64,000 nt of DNA from Thozetella sp. PMI_491 (Eukaryota > Ascomycota > Sordariomycetes > Chaetosphaeriales > Chaetosphaeriaceae). The notes under the pieces were generated by a model that worked only from the letters and a program-made list of their open reading frames with translations, ran no database searches and had not been told where the DNA came from. How positions within the stretch are numbered: the first letter of the stretch is position 1; each line of letters begins with the position of its first letter. Location: positions 124,001 to 188,000 of the forward strand of contig MU270104.1 of assembly GCA_021432635.1 (NCBI GenBank). Direction: 5' to 3'. Below are positions 1-11,547 of this stretch, one piece after another. The position numbers were made by a program, and so were the translations under genes.

Positions 1-826
1 AGCTGAGGTACTAACATGAGATGACAGTACTACGACAAGCTCTAAGCAACGACTGCCACTAGCACTGGACTCCCCTCTGCGTGCCCTTTTTGGCATGCTA
101 TCACGGCTCTTTTTAGCAGCTATCACGAGATTTGAGTTATAGGGCATCTCGGGGGCCTCATACAGAAAAAAAAAGATGGTAGCGGGAACAAAAGCGAGCT
201 TTTGATAGACGCTCGACGCGCCACGGGGGACCTTCCGTAGTTATAGTTTGCTTAGCTCGCATGATGTAGTAACGTTAGGTAGAATTGACTGAATTGTTAA
301 GAATTCCACGGGAACCAAGGATGCTGTGCTAGCGTCAAACTGTAGCCTCGTAAGTTGGTCTAAGGGGCAATGAAAGCTAATCGCAGCTTCGTTTGGCAAG
401 CTTTAGAGCTCCTTGCCCTTGGCTGAACTGCCAGTGAGCTCCCAAGGAGCTGACTGAAGCCCCAAAAATGGGGACGCTCCCTTAGCTCGAAGTGCTGTAG
501 ACCCACCTGCGCCGGGGGTCATCTTCGGCTGATCTGACGGCAGTACAGTAGCGCAGCAGCCCACCAAGCGAGACCCAGGCTCCTTTGAGGGCCCCGCATG
601 CAACCTAGATTTTTCGAAGACGAGCAGACGCGCGCCTCGGAGCTTCCGCAGCAACGACGTCCAAATGATACTTATGCCCGACAACCTTCATGAGCTGCTC
701 CCTTCGCCCCCCGCGCATTCGATGAAGTGATCCCGGTGTATTCTGGGTCGCTTCATCCCGATATACCCGAATTCTCGCCCATTCCTTCCTTTTATTCCTG
801 CTGTCACTCCCGAGCGCAGCTTCAGG
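1..826. other. Left-edge intergenic region
   Basis: No gene is recognised here. The stretch is mixed-composition sequence with only short overlapping frames that resemble no known family and lack splice structure. The right-hand part is presumably promoter and leader of the RBM26/27-like gene starting at 827. A minus-strand gene could begin outside the window, but nothing visible supports one. Confidence 0.5.
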
Positions 827-3504
827 ATGCTGTTTCCAGCGGACCATTCGCCCCTTGTCAAGGCTTGGATCGTGAAGCGACTAGAAAACATGTTTGTCGC
901 ACCACCCCTAAAGGCCAAGTCCCCAAACAAAGCGAGTAACTAATACATTTGATTCTAGTTCTGATGCAGACGCTGACGTCCTAGCCGACTATGTCATCGC
1001 CCTTCTAGACCATGAAGGAGACCTTGCGACCGTTCGCAAGCTCTGCGAGACAGAGATACCCGACTTCCTGAAGGAGGGTATGTGTGCTGCCAACCCTTCC
1101 CCAAAAGACATCCTCGAGACCCTGACCAGCTTTTTTCAGACTCGGCCGAGTTCATCGACGACGTGTTCCGTGCGATCCAACACCAAGCCTACCTCCCTGG
1201 CGCCGCACCACTCCCGCCGCGACCAACGCTCGCCGCCAAGCAGTCAGCCCCTGCTCCTGCTCTTGTTCATCCTCCTACCGGTCCTGCTACCTTCCTCGGC
1301 CCTGGCCTCCTCTACGACGATGCGCCTCCGAGCCAGGTTCTACCGCGTCAACCTTCAGGCGGTTCGAGAAAGAGAGGCTACCACGACCGAGATGATGTCG
1401 ACACTGCCGATTCCCAAGGTTTCGGCGACCAGCGCGGCGGAACAGGGCGGCAAATCAAACAAGCGCGGCGCCGCGGGCCTCGCGGGAGAAGAGACTGGGA
1501 TAGCCCAAAGGAAGCAAACGGGTTTCGGCTCCATGGCTCACCCTACGGCCCTGGATTTCTGCAGGCAGCTGGACAGTGGCAGCAGCCTCCAGGCACAGGT
1601 CCAAGCTTTGATATGAGCCAAGCAATGGGCATGTATGGAGGCATGCCTATGCCCGGTGGTGGCTCGTCTATGAGTCTGCCAATGGGGCCTCCGAGAGGGC
1701 CATCGCAGATGAGGCAACAGTCTTTCGCCATGTCCCCACAGCGACCTAGCGTCAATGGTATGTAACCCGAGTCGTCCTAGCTTCTCTTCCCTGGTTCTCC
1801 CACCTGTCTTCTCTACCTTGTCATCTATGAAAAGATAGGAGGCAGTGAGTGGTCAGTTGATGCGCATCTACTCACATTCGCGCAGGTGAATTCGATCCAA
1901 ATAACGTAATCCTTCCGGTAAACTTCACGGCAGTTCCCGGCCAAACCTACCAATGGAACATGAAAGGGGACACTCGGCAGCAGAAGAACTCTTCCAGGAA
2001 GAACCGCAAGGCGGACTTTTCGGCCGACGGTCCGGTATTTGACCGAAAGAAGTCGACGTTGGTGATCGAAAACATTCCACCCGAGAACCTGAGCGAAGAG
2101 GAAGTCCGTGGATTCTTCTCGCAGTTTGGCAACATCGTAAAGGTTTCCATGCAACCGCATAAGCGATTAGCACTGGTCAAGTACGACAACTGGGGCTCGG
2201 CTAACGCAGCCTTCCAGTCGCCGAAAGTCGTCTTCGACAACCGTTTCGTCAAAGTATTTTGGCATAAAGGTGACGATCTGTCTCTCGCCGGAGGCGCTTC
2301 GGGGAAACGGGGGAAAGGTGGAGCAAACGGTGTTCATAAAAACGGCAACGGCGGTGGCGCGAGCAAACAAGAGCAAGATATCGTCGATGGTGCACCTGAG
2401 GAGCTTGAGATCGACATGGAGGAATTCCTCCGCAAACAAGAAGAGATGCAAAAGGCCCAAGAGGAGAGAAAACAAAAGGTGGAGGAGCTGGAGCGCCAAA
2501 AGGAAGACCTCCAGAAGAAGCAGAAGGAACTATTTCTCAAACGACAGGAAGAAATGGCGCGTCTCAACGCCAAGCTGGCCCTGAGTGCGAAGAGAGAGCG
2601 CGAAAACGGTGCAGCTGCTTCGGAAGGCGCCGAAGGATTGCCAGCCGCGTCCAAGCCGTCGACGCAGACAGAAATGCTTCGAGCACAGCTAGCCGCGCTC
2701 GAGAGGGAGGCCATAGAAATGGGCATTGATCCCCATGCTGATCTTGACTCGGAGCCGTCGTTCTCGTCTTCACCGTGGATACAAGGGGATCGAGGGCGAG
2801 GCCGCGGCAGAGGCGGCTTCGGCCATTATAGGGCTAGGGGTAGAGCGCCTAGGGGAGGTTCCCGGGGGGGCTATGTTGCAGGAAGCAACGATGCGACGTA
2901 CGCAGCTTTTAGCCTTGATAATCGCCCCAGGAAGGTGGCGGTGATCGGTGTCGACCTTACAGTGCCTGAGAGCGACGAGTCACTTCGCGCATATCTCTTT
3001 GTAGGCTGTCCCTGCTTTTGTTCGGTCCTCCTTGAACCCAAACTGTTGGCTAACCTGCTTCGCTAGGGCGTTGGGGAGTTCACTGACATCCAGACCACAC
3101 CCTCCAAGACGGAGATCACCTTCACGGACCGAAAGACGGCCGAGAAGTTCATGTACGGCTTTCACACCCGCCAGATCCCCGGAATTGACGGCAAGGTCGA
3201 TCTCGCGTGGATCTCAGCCAACGGTACCCTGATCAAGCCGGCCGCCAACACGCAGAGCCGTCCAGATAGCAGTGGCCATCTTGGCTCCACGGTGAAGGTC
3301 CAGCAGAGGGAGACGGTTGGCCCTCGCGCAGATACGGAGAGCGACAGTGCTGCGGCAGCAGCCAGCAGTGGGACCGATAAGGATGTATCCATTGTGCTGG
3401 ACCGCCCCGTAGACGCTGGCGAGAACGGCGAGCAGACTGAGCATGGCGAGCAAGGATACATGGACTATGATGTCGCCGACGACAACCAGTGGGACATCGG
3501 CTAA
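827..3504 (+). CDS. RBM26/RBM27-like RNA-binding protein (PWI-like domain, RRM, coiled coil, RGG)
   Basis: Five exons fit: 827-891, 959-1077, 1140-1757, 1886-3000 and 3067-3504, giving 784 aa. Residues 1-75 form a PWI-like helical domain resembling the N terminus of human RBM26/27 (LVKAWIVKRLENI followed by DADVLADYVIALL). A canonical RRM lies at about 323-400 (LVIENIPPE as RNP2-like, LALVKYDNWGSA as RNP1-like). A charged coiled coil follows at about 445-500, an RG/RGG patch at about 567-597, and a second RRM-like fold at about 610-700. The start codon is chosen because the domain begins immediately after it. The fission-yeast relative is Rmn1, a partner of the MTREC/Red1 nuclear RNA-decay machinery, so a role in nuclear mRNA surveillance is inferred. 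The CCCH finger of animal homologues is not recognisable; an arginine-bearing remnant may lie near 1487-1560. Confidence 0.85.
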
Positions 3505-4138
3505 TGTCTCTTGGAGATAGGACATGATATGGCTAGAGTCGTTAGCACCTTTGCAAGGACCAGGTGCAGAGCCGCACTTGGGGAGGCGCTCGAGGAAGAA
3601 AGAAGGGAAGTTAAGCTAGGCATCGCATCTGCCTGCTGTTTGGAGGGACTGGTCCAGGCAGTTCATTGCAGTGGCAGGAACCAGCAGCGATCTATGTATA
3701 ACATCTGTGTGAGTATGGCATTAGATGCCCAGCATGCAGCTAGAACACACGGCCATGGTGGCATATGGCAAAAATGCGACTTGTAGCCCACTCTCAAGAC
3801 GCGGGGCGGGGTCAATCGAAGCTGGTGAATTGACACCAGTTGATATTTTTTAGGACTTTTAATTTAGGTGTTTGTTTGTATTTGAGGAAGCCTATCCTGA
3901 AGTACTAGGGAGTATCTGCCTTGCCTATACCTCCGTACCAACCAAGCCAAGGTAAGGTCGGCTAAACATCGGCAATATCCGCCCGGGCCACCTGCTAGCC
4001 GTGCTTTAGAGCTCTCTGCTGCTGGCTGAGCTCTTCGAGCCAAAACAAGTGACTACTACTTCGTAGAGACAACCACGATCCCCGCCCACCAGAGTTGCAA
4101 CTCTAGCACGAAAGGCGTGCCACTACAGAGCACCTAAA
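3505..4138. other. Intergenic region before LSM4
   Basis: This is the 3' flank of the RBM26/27-like gene and the promoter of LSM4. It contains a T-rich, AT-rich stretch at about 3840-3880, plausible as part of a 3' UTR or polyadenylation zone. No further gene is supported. Confidence 0.5.
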
Positions 4139-4724
4139 ATGGTATGCTATAATCTTCGGGGCTATGCTCCAATTCAAACTCATTGCTAACCGACTCCTCT
4201 TAGCTGCCCCTCGGGCTATTGAATGCGGCGCAAGGCCACCCCATGCTCGTCGAGCTCAAGAACGGCGAGACCCTAAACGGCCACCTCGTTCTCTGCGACA
4301 CATGGATGAACTTGACGCTGAAGGAGGTCGTCCAGACCAGCCCGGTCCGTGTTATCCCACGCCGACCTTTTCGCAGGCTGTCTACTGACAACGGCGCAGG
4401 AGGGCGATAAGTTTGTGCGGTTACCAGAGGTCTACGTCAAGGGCAATAATGTGCGCTCACCCACTCCCTTCTAGTAGAGACGCCAGCGGCGCAATCCGTG
4501 TGCTCGATGCAGCCGATGGGCTGACAGACTCCCTCTAGATCAAGTACCTCCGCGTTCCTGACGAGATCATCGACATCGCGAAGGAGCAGCAACAGACGCA
4601 AGGTGGCGGCTTCCGCGGCGGTCGTGGAGGGGCTTCACGGGGTGATCACGGCGGCAGAGGAGACAGGGGCGGTCGGGGTGGCAGAGGGCAGGGCCGTGGC
4701 AGGGGCCGTGGCCGAGGTGCTTGA
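4139..4724 (+). CDS. LSM4: U6 snRNA-associated Sm-like protein LSm4
   Basis: Four exons fit: 4139-4141, 4204-4344, 4400-4450 and 4539-4724, giving 126 aa. The protein begins [20 protein letters not shown], a highly conserved LSm4 start. The Sm1 motif follows ([19 protein letters not shown], residues about 18-36), then Sm2 ([10 protein letters not shown], about 66-75), then an RGG/RG-rich tail. LSm4 is a ring subunit of both Lsm1-7 (cytoplasmic mRNA decapping) and Lsm2-8 (U6 snRNP in splicing). The RG tail is typical and in other fungi promotes P-body assembly. The first coding exon is just the ATG, separated from codon 2 by a 62-nt intron. The identification is near certain; each intron keeps the frame. 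Confidence 0.96.
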
Positions 4725-5064
4725 GACTCCGGGTGAGCCCGGCAGAATCGTATTGCAGAAGAGATACCCCGGAGCCTGTAGGATGTTTCGCTAGCGGTAT
4801 GCCGCCCCCTTGGGATGCCTTGGAGCTCTGAGGACGGTTCTCTTCCTTTGGGAACCCGGGGGCCAGGGGTGCCCTCCTGCACGGCCTTCTGTTGCGGCCT
4901 CGACTGGGCTGCAGGCATACTCCAAACCCAGGGCGCAAGCCTTGGGGCGCGACAGGCGCCTGTTCTAGATACGGTACCGGTCGTCATGATTGGGCCCCCT
5001 TCCCCGTCAGGACCTTATAAACTCGTAAAACCGCAGCACTCAGCTGGTCCTTGGTAGCCTTTGC
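4725..5064. other. Short spacer between LSM4 and the PPR-like gene
   Basis: This 340-base spacer must hold the LSM4 3' UTR and the promoter of the downstream mitochondrial-protein gene. No coding sequence or distinct element is recognised. Confidence 0.5.
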
Positions 5065-7194
5065 ATGTGGTGCTGGAAGCGACCCGCGAACTTTTGCGCA
5101 CGGACCAACTCATGTTCTTTCTCGCTTCCTCCTGTGTGCCAGCGAGCCTTCCCACACCTAAAACCGACCATAGCAGCACCGCGGGATGCGCCGTCCCCAT
5201 GTCGAGCTCTCGCATCGTCATTGATGGGCTATGGCGGTGCCTATGCCCGTCAATTGATACCCCGGCTCTCGCGAGGGCTATCCGGACACCGTTTCCGCCG
5301 ACAGCACGAGCAACCCGCGCCGGTGCCCGTGTCTCCCGATCAAGCCAAGCTCGCACGAACTCCACGAAGCCTGTTCAACCTGAGCCTCGTTCCGTAGCCG
5401 ATCTCTCGAATTTGGCCTCCGATGGCCAGAGCGATGGAACCTTGAGCGTGGATGGGTCGTCCCGGTTCCCATCCACCTTGGACGGACTCGATCTGGTCTT
5501 CCGTTCGGGATCCCCCCCCGAAGCAGCTGCTCCAGCAGATATTTCTCCCTCCCCGAGCGGCCTTCCGCACGAATATGGCCCGATAGACGATTCTATTGGA
5601 GTGGGAAAGCTCCTGGCAACCAACTACCGCCAGTCGCTCAAGTCAGCGCCGACAGCAGTGATCTACGAGGCCATGGGCGCACTTCGGCACCGGTCGAGCT
5701 CGTTCGTCAAGATCAAGGAGTTCGCGAGGCACTTGGTAGACGATCGAGGCGTAAATATGAATGGACAGATTTTCGGCGCCCTGGTCGCAGCCAACTGGGA
5801 TACCGCAGGCGCGGGGGCAGACGTATGGGACATTGCCAGCAACATGCAGAAGGAGCGGGTACATAAGAGCGCCAACTTTTATCACAACGCCCTGCAGGTG
5901 CGTCTTGGTTTCTGGGAGTTCTCTCGCAAGTGTAGCTGCTAATAAATAACTACAGGCACTCGCCATTCATCCCAACTACCTTCTGCGGAACCAACTATTG
6001 CGAGAAATGAAGGCCAAGTGGATGGAGCTCAGCCCAGAAGGGCAGGGCGCCGTGGCCCTTGGGCTTCTTCGCGACAAGCAGTATGAGCTAGCCTATGAAA
6101 AGCTGGACAATTTAATGCAGGAACGAACACCCATTCCGTCTTGGGTGTTCGACATTTTCATATACCATTTCACGCACTTGGGCTTCATCCGAGAAGCCTT
6201 CGCGATCCTCCAGAGACAGCGCCAGATTGCCGATCAGAGCCGAGTCTCGCTGAACGTCCTATACTTTTTGCTCGACGCGGCCAGCAGGTCGTTGGACTAC
6301 GAGGTCACGAGATACGTCTGGTCCGAAATGGTGGACACCCAGATCCTAAACCCATCGGACGGCATCACGCTGCACGCGCTAAATACCTTTTCGCGCCACG
6401 GCGACGTGGAGCTAGCGACCAAGGCGATCCAGCATCTGTCTTCTAGGGGCGTCAAGCTCGGCACGCACCACTATGAGGCCCTGGTCGACTGCTACCTCGT
6501 CGGCGAGGACTTGACGAATGCTCTCCAGGTGCTCTGTATTATGGGCGCGGCGGGCTTCCGATCTGATCAGTTTACCACCCGATCCATCTACCGGCTGCTG
6601 AAGAGCTCGCCAGCACACCTCGCTACTGCTGTCGACACCCTATTCAGCCTCAGCGAGAGGCACCAGATACCCATCGCCGCGTTTAATGTTGTAGTCGAAG
6701 CGCTGTGCCAGGCGGGCGACGCGAGCAAAGCCGTCAACCTGTACCAGCACGTGCGACAGCTCTGTCGGACTGGCCCCAACCTGGAGACATTCGAGCTCCT
6801 ACTCGCCGGCCACCCGCGGGCCGAGATGGTTGATTTCCTCCTCGCCGAGATGGCCTCGTTCTCCATCCAGCCGACCCACGGCATCCGCGACAACATCGTC
6901 TGTAGTTACGCGCAAGATCCGGAGTGTAGTCTAGATGTCGCGTTCTCCGCGCTTCGGGAGATCGAGGACGACTCGTTCCGCACGGGCAAGCACTTCGTGT
7001 GGATCAGCAAGCTTACCCTTGTAGCGCTGGTAGAGCGCTGCTTCAAGGACGAGGACGCCAGGGTGTGGCACCTGGTAGACTCGGGACGGCTGCGGTCGTT
7101 GGACATCGAAGACGAGGTACGGAGGCTGTCGGCCAAATGGGACCCGGCGATACCGCCGGCATCTGCGGACACCGGGCATGCTACTTCAGGGTAG
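5065..7194 (+). CDS. Pentatricopeptide-repeat-like mitochondrial protein
   Basis: The main body is one long helical-repeat frame split by an intron at 5898-5955 (donor GTGCGT, acceptor TACAG). It reads as successive PPR-like helix pairs, for example FNVVVEALCQAGDASKAVNLY and HHYEALVDCYLVGEDLTNAL, and ends at 7194. PPR proteins of this kind usually bind organellar RNA in fungal mitochondria; the exact target is unknown. The start is ambiguous. ATG 5112 gives an uninterrupted frame to 5897 (674 aa). ATG 5065, in another frame, gives a more transit-peptide-like, arginine-rich N terminus (ARQLIPRLSRGLSGHRFRRQ) and needs an intron of about 101-107 nt ending at 5429 (donor 5323 or 5329, about 654 aa). 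I favour 5065, with moderate confidence only. No specific yeast orthologue is recognised. Confidence 0.75.
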
Positions 7195-7469
7195 ATACGC
7201 AGAATAGAACCACATAAGAAAGGAAGGAAGCCATGCACGAAACCTAGCTGTTGCTCCAGCCCAAGGCAGCTCCTCGTTTCGCTCGTCGATCCAAAAATAC
7301 TCGTAGCATGTCCCCGGCACCCGGCATCCCTTTGGCGCCCCAGAAGCTCGGAGGCTCGGAGAAGTTTCCTTGGCTCGTCAGCGCATCTCACGGATTCCAT
7401 CTAGTGGCGGTTAGGGCCTCGCCCATGGCACCAGAGCAGGGGTCTCCTGACTAGAGCAGTGGGTAGGGG

Positions 7470-7492
7470 TAGGTAGATGGCAGATCTACCTA
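7470..7492. repeat. Short inverted repeat (GGTAG/CTACC hairpin)
   Basis: The arms TAGGTAGAT and ATCTACCTA are perfectly complementary around a 5-base spacer. TACC/GGTA-rich motifs recur in this window near 33035-33045 and 63351-63385, so this may be a genome-wide microsatellite-like motif rather than a gene-specific element. Confidence 0.6.
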
Positions 7493-8800
7493 CCTAGGAA
7501 GGATATCTAGCCAGGCTAGAGGTGAGAGAGCCACGTAACCTGCGACTGTGCGGGTGGATCAGAGAAGAGGGGGTCTAGACCAGGCTACCTCCTTCAACGG
7601 TTCCCGCTTGGGCTGGATTATGTCGTCTATAAATCCGCCGGGGAGTCATTTTGGGCTGACGGTGCTTTTAGAGTCATCGCTGGTGTGAGACGGAGATTTA
7701 TGGACACCGCAACGAAGGAAGAAGGCCCATGCGAAGCTACCAGATATTCTACAAAGTCTAGATTTTTCTATTTCAGCAAGGCGAATGCAGCACGATGAGG
7801 GGTGAAGCGGTGAAGCGACCATGTGCACGATGAATCAATCCCATGTGCATCCATCTGCCTCCCCTACTGGGGGACCACATGCCGGATTGGGGGACGCCAA
7901 TGCTACTTCGTACAGAGTAGAGATGGGTATAGGAGGACCCCTTGGCCTCTATCCGCCCAGTCGACAGTCGAAGCCCTGTAATTGGTTCCAGGACTTCGGA
8001 TTTATAAGCCCGGAATATGACGTAAACTCCAGGGGGCCGGTCGAAACAGCCCTAAAGCACTAGGCCCGGCGGATTCCAAGGTTGGCGGGGGCTCTCAACG
8101 ACCAATCGGGAGTGTTGGCAGCCGCCATGCTGATAAATTCCGAGGGCTCTCGAGCCTAAAATCCGTGCGCTTCTTGGCAGCCCAGTCAGCCAAGTTCTTT
8201 GTCGAGTGCTGCCATTGTTCAATTAGTGATCGATCGTCCCAAGGATGCCTGGGCGAATGCGAGTCTTTTGAAGGCTCTGCCGGCTAGCACAACCTTGGCA
8301 CACCAACCAGCACAGAACCGCGAGCCACGAGCCAGCGAGCTAATGCAAGGAGGATCCATCCCTTTCTATGTACTTCATGAGCAACCATGACTCAACAGGC
8401 CATATTCCCATAGGTAGCAGGCGCATCCGAGCTGATCTCTTCCCAGCCTTGCGGCGCCACCCCCTCTCCCATATGCAGAAAGAAGCTTCATCACGGTCGG
8501 CGAGGCCCGAGCTTCCTCAGCCTTCCGGCCGGTAGGCGGCTGTAACAGCTTCCGATTGCTAATCGCCGGTCCAACTCGCTCCGTCTCGCCCGCCAGCCCC
8601 GTATCGTTCCTGTGTTTGTAATGCTTCAAGCCTAGCTCCGTAGTGTTCGACCGTCTTATTGCGACATCTTCACCATGCATGGTGATGCCCCCACCCACCC
8701 CGTCTCCTAAGCTGTACTTAAGAGTACGGTGAGACTCCCGGTGGCCGCTCCCTGTATGTCAACAGTCAGCGTACAGTCTCTACATCCCCCCCAACTCACT

Positions 8801-8807
8801 TATATAG
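8801..8807 (+). promoter_or_regulatory. Probable TATA box of the MFS transporter gene
   Basis: TATATAG lies 125 bases before the ATG at 8932 and is followed by CT-rich leader sequence, a typical layout for an inducible fungal promoter. The assignment rests on sequence and position only. Confidence 0.5.
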
Positions 8808-8931
8808 CTCGGCTCCTCTACAAGCCTTGCTTCTCTCTCTCCCCTGAGATACTGCACAAAGAGCCGTGTTCCAGCACGAACCCGCATCCCGGTTTTCGTC
8901 TAACAAAACTTACCACGACTACAGTTGAGAC

Positions 8932-10909
8932 ATGTCCAGTCTAATCAGAGACGCCCCGGTAGGGCAGGTCATCCGCTGGGTGACCCGCAACAAGGTGCTT
9001 CAATACCCCGAGGAAAAGTCCGATTTCAAGCTCCCCGAGGCCTGGGCCCAAGTCGCCGAAGGCAACAGCCCTTCGTCTCAGCCCGAGTTCTTTGAGGATT
9101 CCGATACCACCTTCACGTCTGGTGCCTCGACTTCCTCGCCCGATGAGGAGAACCAAGCCGAAGAGGCCGACCCGGCGCCGTATGCCCAGGCCAGGGGCGA
9201 CGGGCTCCGGCTGGCCCGGACACGGACGCGGGAGGAGACGGAGCCGTACACACAGGAGCGGCTCGAGGCCGATAGGCAACACGATCTCGAAAAGACAAAA
9301 TCCATACCGATCGCCCCGCGCAAGACCAAAGACGGCGCCATCCTTGTCGACTGGTATTACAGCGACGATCCGGAGAATCCCCAAAACTGGTCCAACGCCC
9401 GTCGAGCCGTCATCACTGCCGTCATCTGTCTGTACACCTTCATCGTATACATGTCTTCGGCCATATACACTACATCTGAGCAGGGCGTCATGGAGGAGTT
9501 TGGCGTCGATGAGACGCATGCCGCCTTGGGCCTGAGTCTGTTTGTGTTAGGGTGAGTGGGGCCCCACTTTGTCCCTACAAGTCGCCCCTGAATGCTAACC
9601 ATCCTATTTGTAGCTACGGCGTCGGGCCCCTGATCTTCAGTCCCCTCTCGGAACTCCCTAGCATCGGCCGCAACCCGGTCTACATCGTGACCATGTTTCT
9701 ATTCGTCATCATCTCGATCCCCGCGGCGGTGCCCCACAATTATGCCGGCCTCATGGTGCTCCGCTTTCTCCAGGGCTTCTTCGGGTCCCCGTGCCTCGCG
9801 TCCGGCGGTGCCTCCGTCGGCGACATGTATTCGCTCTTGAACCTCCCCTACGCCTTGATTGCCTGGGTTTCTGCCGCTTATTGCGGGCCGGCGCTAGGCC
9901 CTCTTCTCTCTGGGTTCTCCGTCCCTGTGATGGGCTGGCGGTGGTCGTTGCTGGAGATCCTGTGGGCCTCGGTGCCCGGGTTCCTGGTGATGTTCTTCCT
10001 CCTGCCCGAGACGAGCCACGCCACCATTCTTCTCCAGCGAGCAAGGCGCCTGCGCGCGCTCACGGGTGACGCCAGGTTCATGTCGCAGTCGGAGATTGAC
10101 CAGCGCAACAAAAAGACGTCCGAGGTGGTCGTGGAGGCGCTCATCAAGCCGATCGAGATTACATTCAAGGACCCGGCCATGCTGTTCGTCCAGATTTACA
10201 CGGCTATCATTTACGGTATTTACTACTCCTTCTTCGAAGTCTTCCCACTCGTCTATCCGGTTTATTACGGCATGTCGGCGGGCCAGATCGGCCTGGTGTT
10301 CCTGTGCGTGCTCATTGCATGCCTTATTGGCATAGCCATCTACGTTGTATATCTCGCCCTATACCTGAACCCCCGCATCAAGGCCAAGGGCTTCCCGGTC
10401 CAGGAGGTACGCCTCGTGCCCGCCCTCTTCGCAGCCTTCGGCCCGACCATCGGGCTGTTCATCTTCGCCTGGACCGCCGCCCCGCAGTTCCCCTGGATTG
10501 CGCCAACTATCGGTATCACCGTCTATGGCGCTACCGTTTTTGTGGTCATGCAGTGCATCTTTGTATATGTGCCACTAACTTGTAAGTACATTCCTCTCTC
10601 ATCTACTTCCCTCTAGGGAGCAGTGAATTCTGCCCCAAAGGCTTTCAAAATACTCGACAAATAGCTAACAATGCTTTAGACACGCAATACGCCGCCTCGC
10701 TCTTCGCCGCCAACGATTTCTTCCGCTCCGCGCTAGCGTGCGGCAGTATCCTGTTTGCGAAGCCGCTATTTGGAAACCTCGGCGTGGCAAGAGGTACATC
10801 GCTTCTGGGCGGTCTCAGCACCATTGGCATTGTCGGCATTTGGCTGCTCTACTTTTATGGCGCTCGCCTGAGGGCGATGAGCAAGTTCGCCGTTTCTCAC
10901 GAAGAGTAA
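8932..10909 (+). CDS. MFS drug/efflux transporter, DHA1 type (FLR1/Caf5-like)
   Basis: Three exons fit: 8932-9551, 9614-10581 and 10680-10909, giving 605 aa. A long charged cytoplasmic N terminus of about 150 residues ends in the family signature DPENPQNWS, followed by about 12 membrane segments. The DHA1 signatures are visible: the loop-2 region LSELPSIGRNPVYI, RFLQGFFGSPCLASGG, and LGPLLSGF in the fourth/fifth helix region, then MGWRW. Fungal DHA1 proteins of this type export drugs, toxins or polyamines by proton antiport at the plasma membrane. The substrate cannot be read from sequence. The gene converges on a laccase gene 638 bases downstream, so a joint role in handling phenolic compounds is possible but unproven. 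Both introns have good donors (GTGAGT, GTAAGT) and keep the frame. Confidence 0.92.
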
Positions 10910-11547
10910 GGAGCTCATGTCACACGAATCTTACGGCCTTGTTATAATTTCGGGGTCAGGCTCTTGGAAAAGAGGGGGGGGGGGGGGGGTATTAGATACG
11001 GCGTATCGGTCAGGCAAGGTGTTTCGCGTCCAGGGGGTCTGTTTACATCGTTCAGGGGCTAGATCCTTTAGCCGTCTGACGGATCGGTAGTATAGAGGAT
11101 TAGAGTGGAGTATTGGTTTGGAAATAGCGCCAATCGCAGAGCAGTGAGACAGAGAGAGGTTACAGAAATGGCCTCCCTGCCGCTTCCTGCAGCATAGCTA
11201 ATGATTTAATTTGATTTCTTGATAATAGTTTCATCTATAATCTAAATAACTTTACTTGCATACCTAAGAGGATACATGTACTGGTGCAATATAACAGTAT
11301 ATCGCAGTATATTGCAATTTCGATTATTACTTAGTTGGACTTGCAGGGGTTTCTGTACCCTCTTACCTTTTACACACAGGTTGAAACTGGTGCGCTTGAT
11401 ATTGACTGATCTTCAGGATGCTTGCCCGCTAAATCTCCGGAAGCATAAGGTAATGGTGATTTTTAACTACTATAGATTTATAACCAGAGTAAAGCAGTGC
11501 ACTCATTGCTTTTACCAATCATCAACCCACCGAGTCAGGCAAATCGA
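10910..11547. other. Intergenic region between the MFS transporter and laccase genes
   Basis: The two genes converge here, so both 3' UTRs lie in this stretch. It contains a run of 16 G (10974-10989) and a markedly AT-rich patch at about 11195-11330. No gene is recognised. Confidence 0.5.
10974..10989. repeat. Homopolymer run of 16 G
   Basis: Sixteen consecutive G sit about 65 bases after the MFS stop codon. This is probably a slippage-prone mononucleotide tract in the 3' UTR or spacer, and its exact length may be unreliable in an assembly. Confidence 0.9.

Larger units (their letters stand above)
7195..8931. other. Intergenic region upstream of the MFS transporter
   Basis: No gene is recognised in this 1.7 kb. 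It holds a 9-bp inverted repeat at 7470-7492 with CTACC/GGTAG arms, and a TATATAG box at 8801-8807. The last 200 bases are pyrimidine-rich, as expected for a fungal promoter and leader. Confidence 0.5.
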
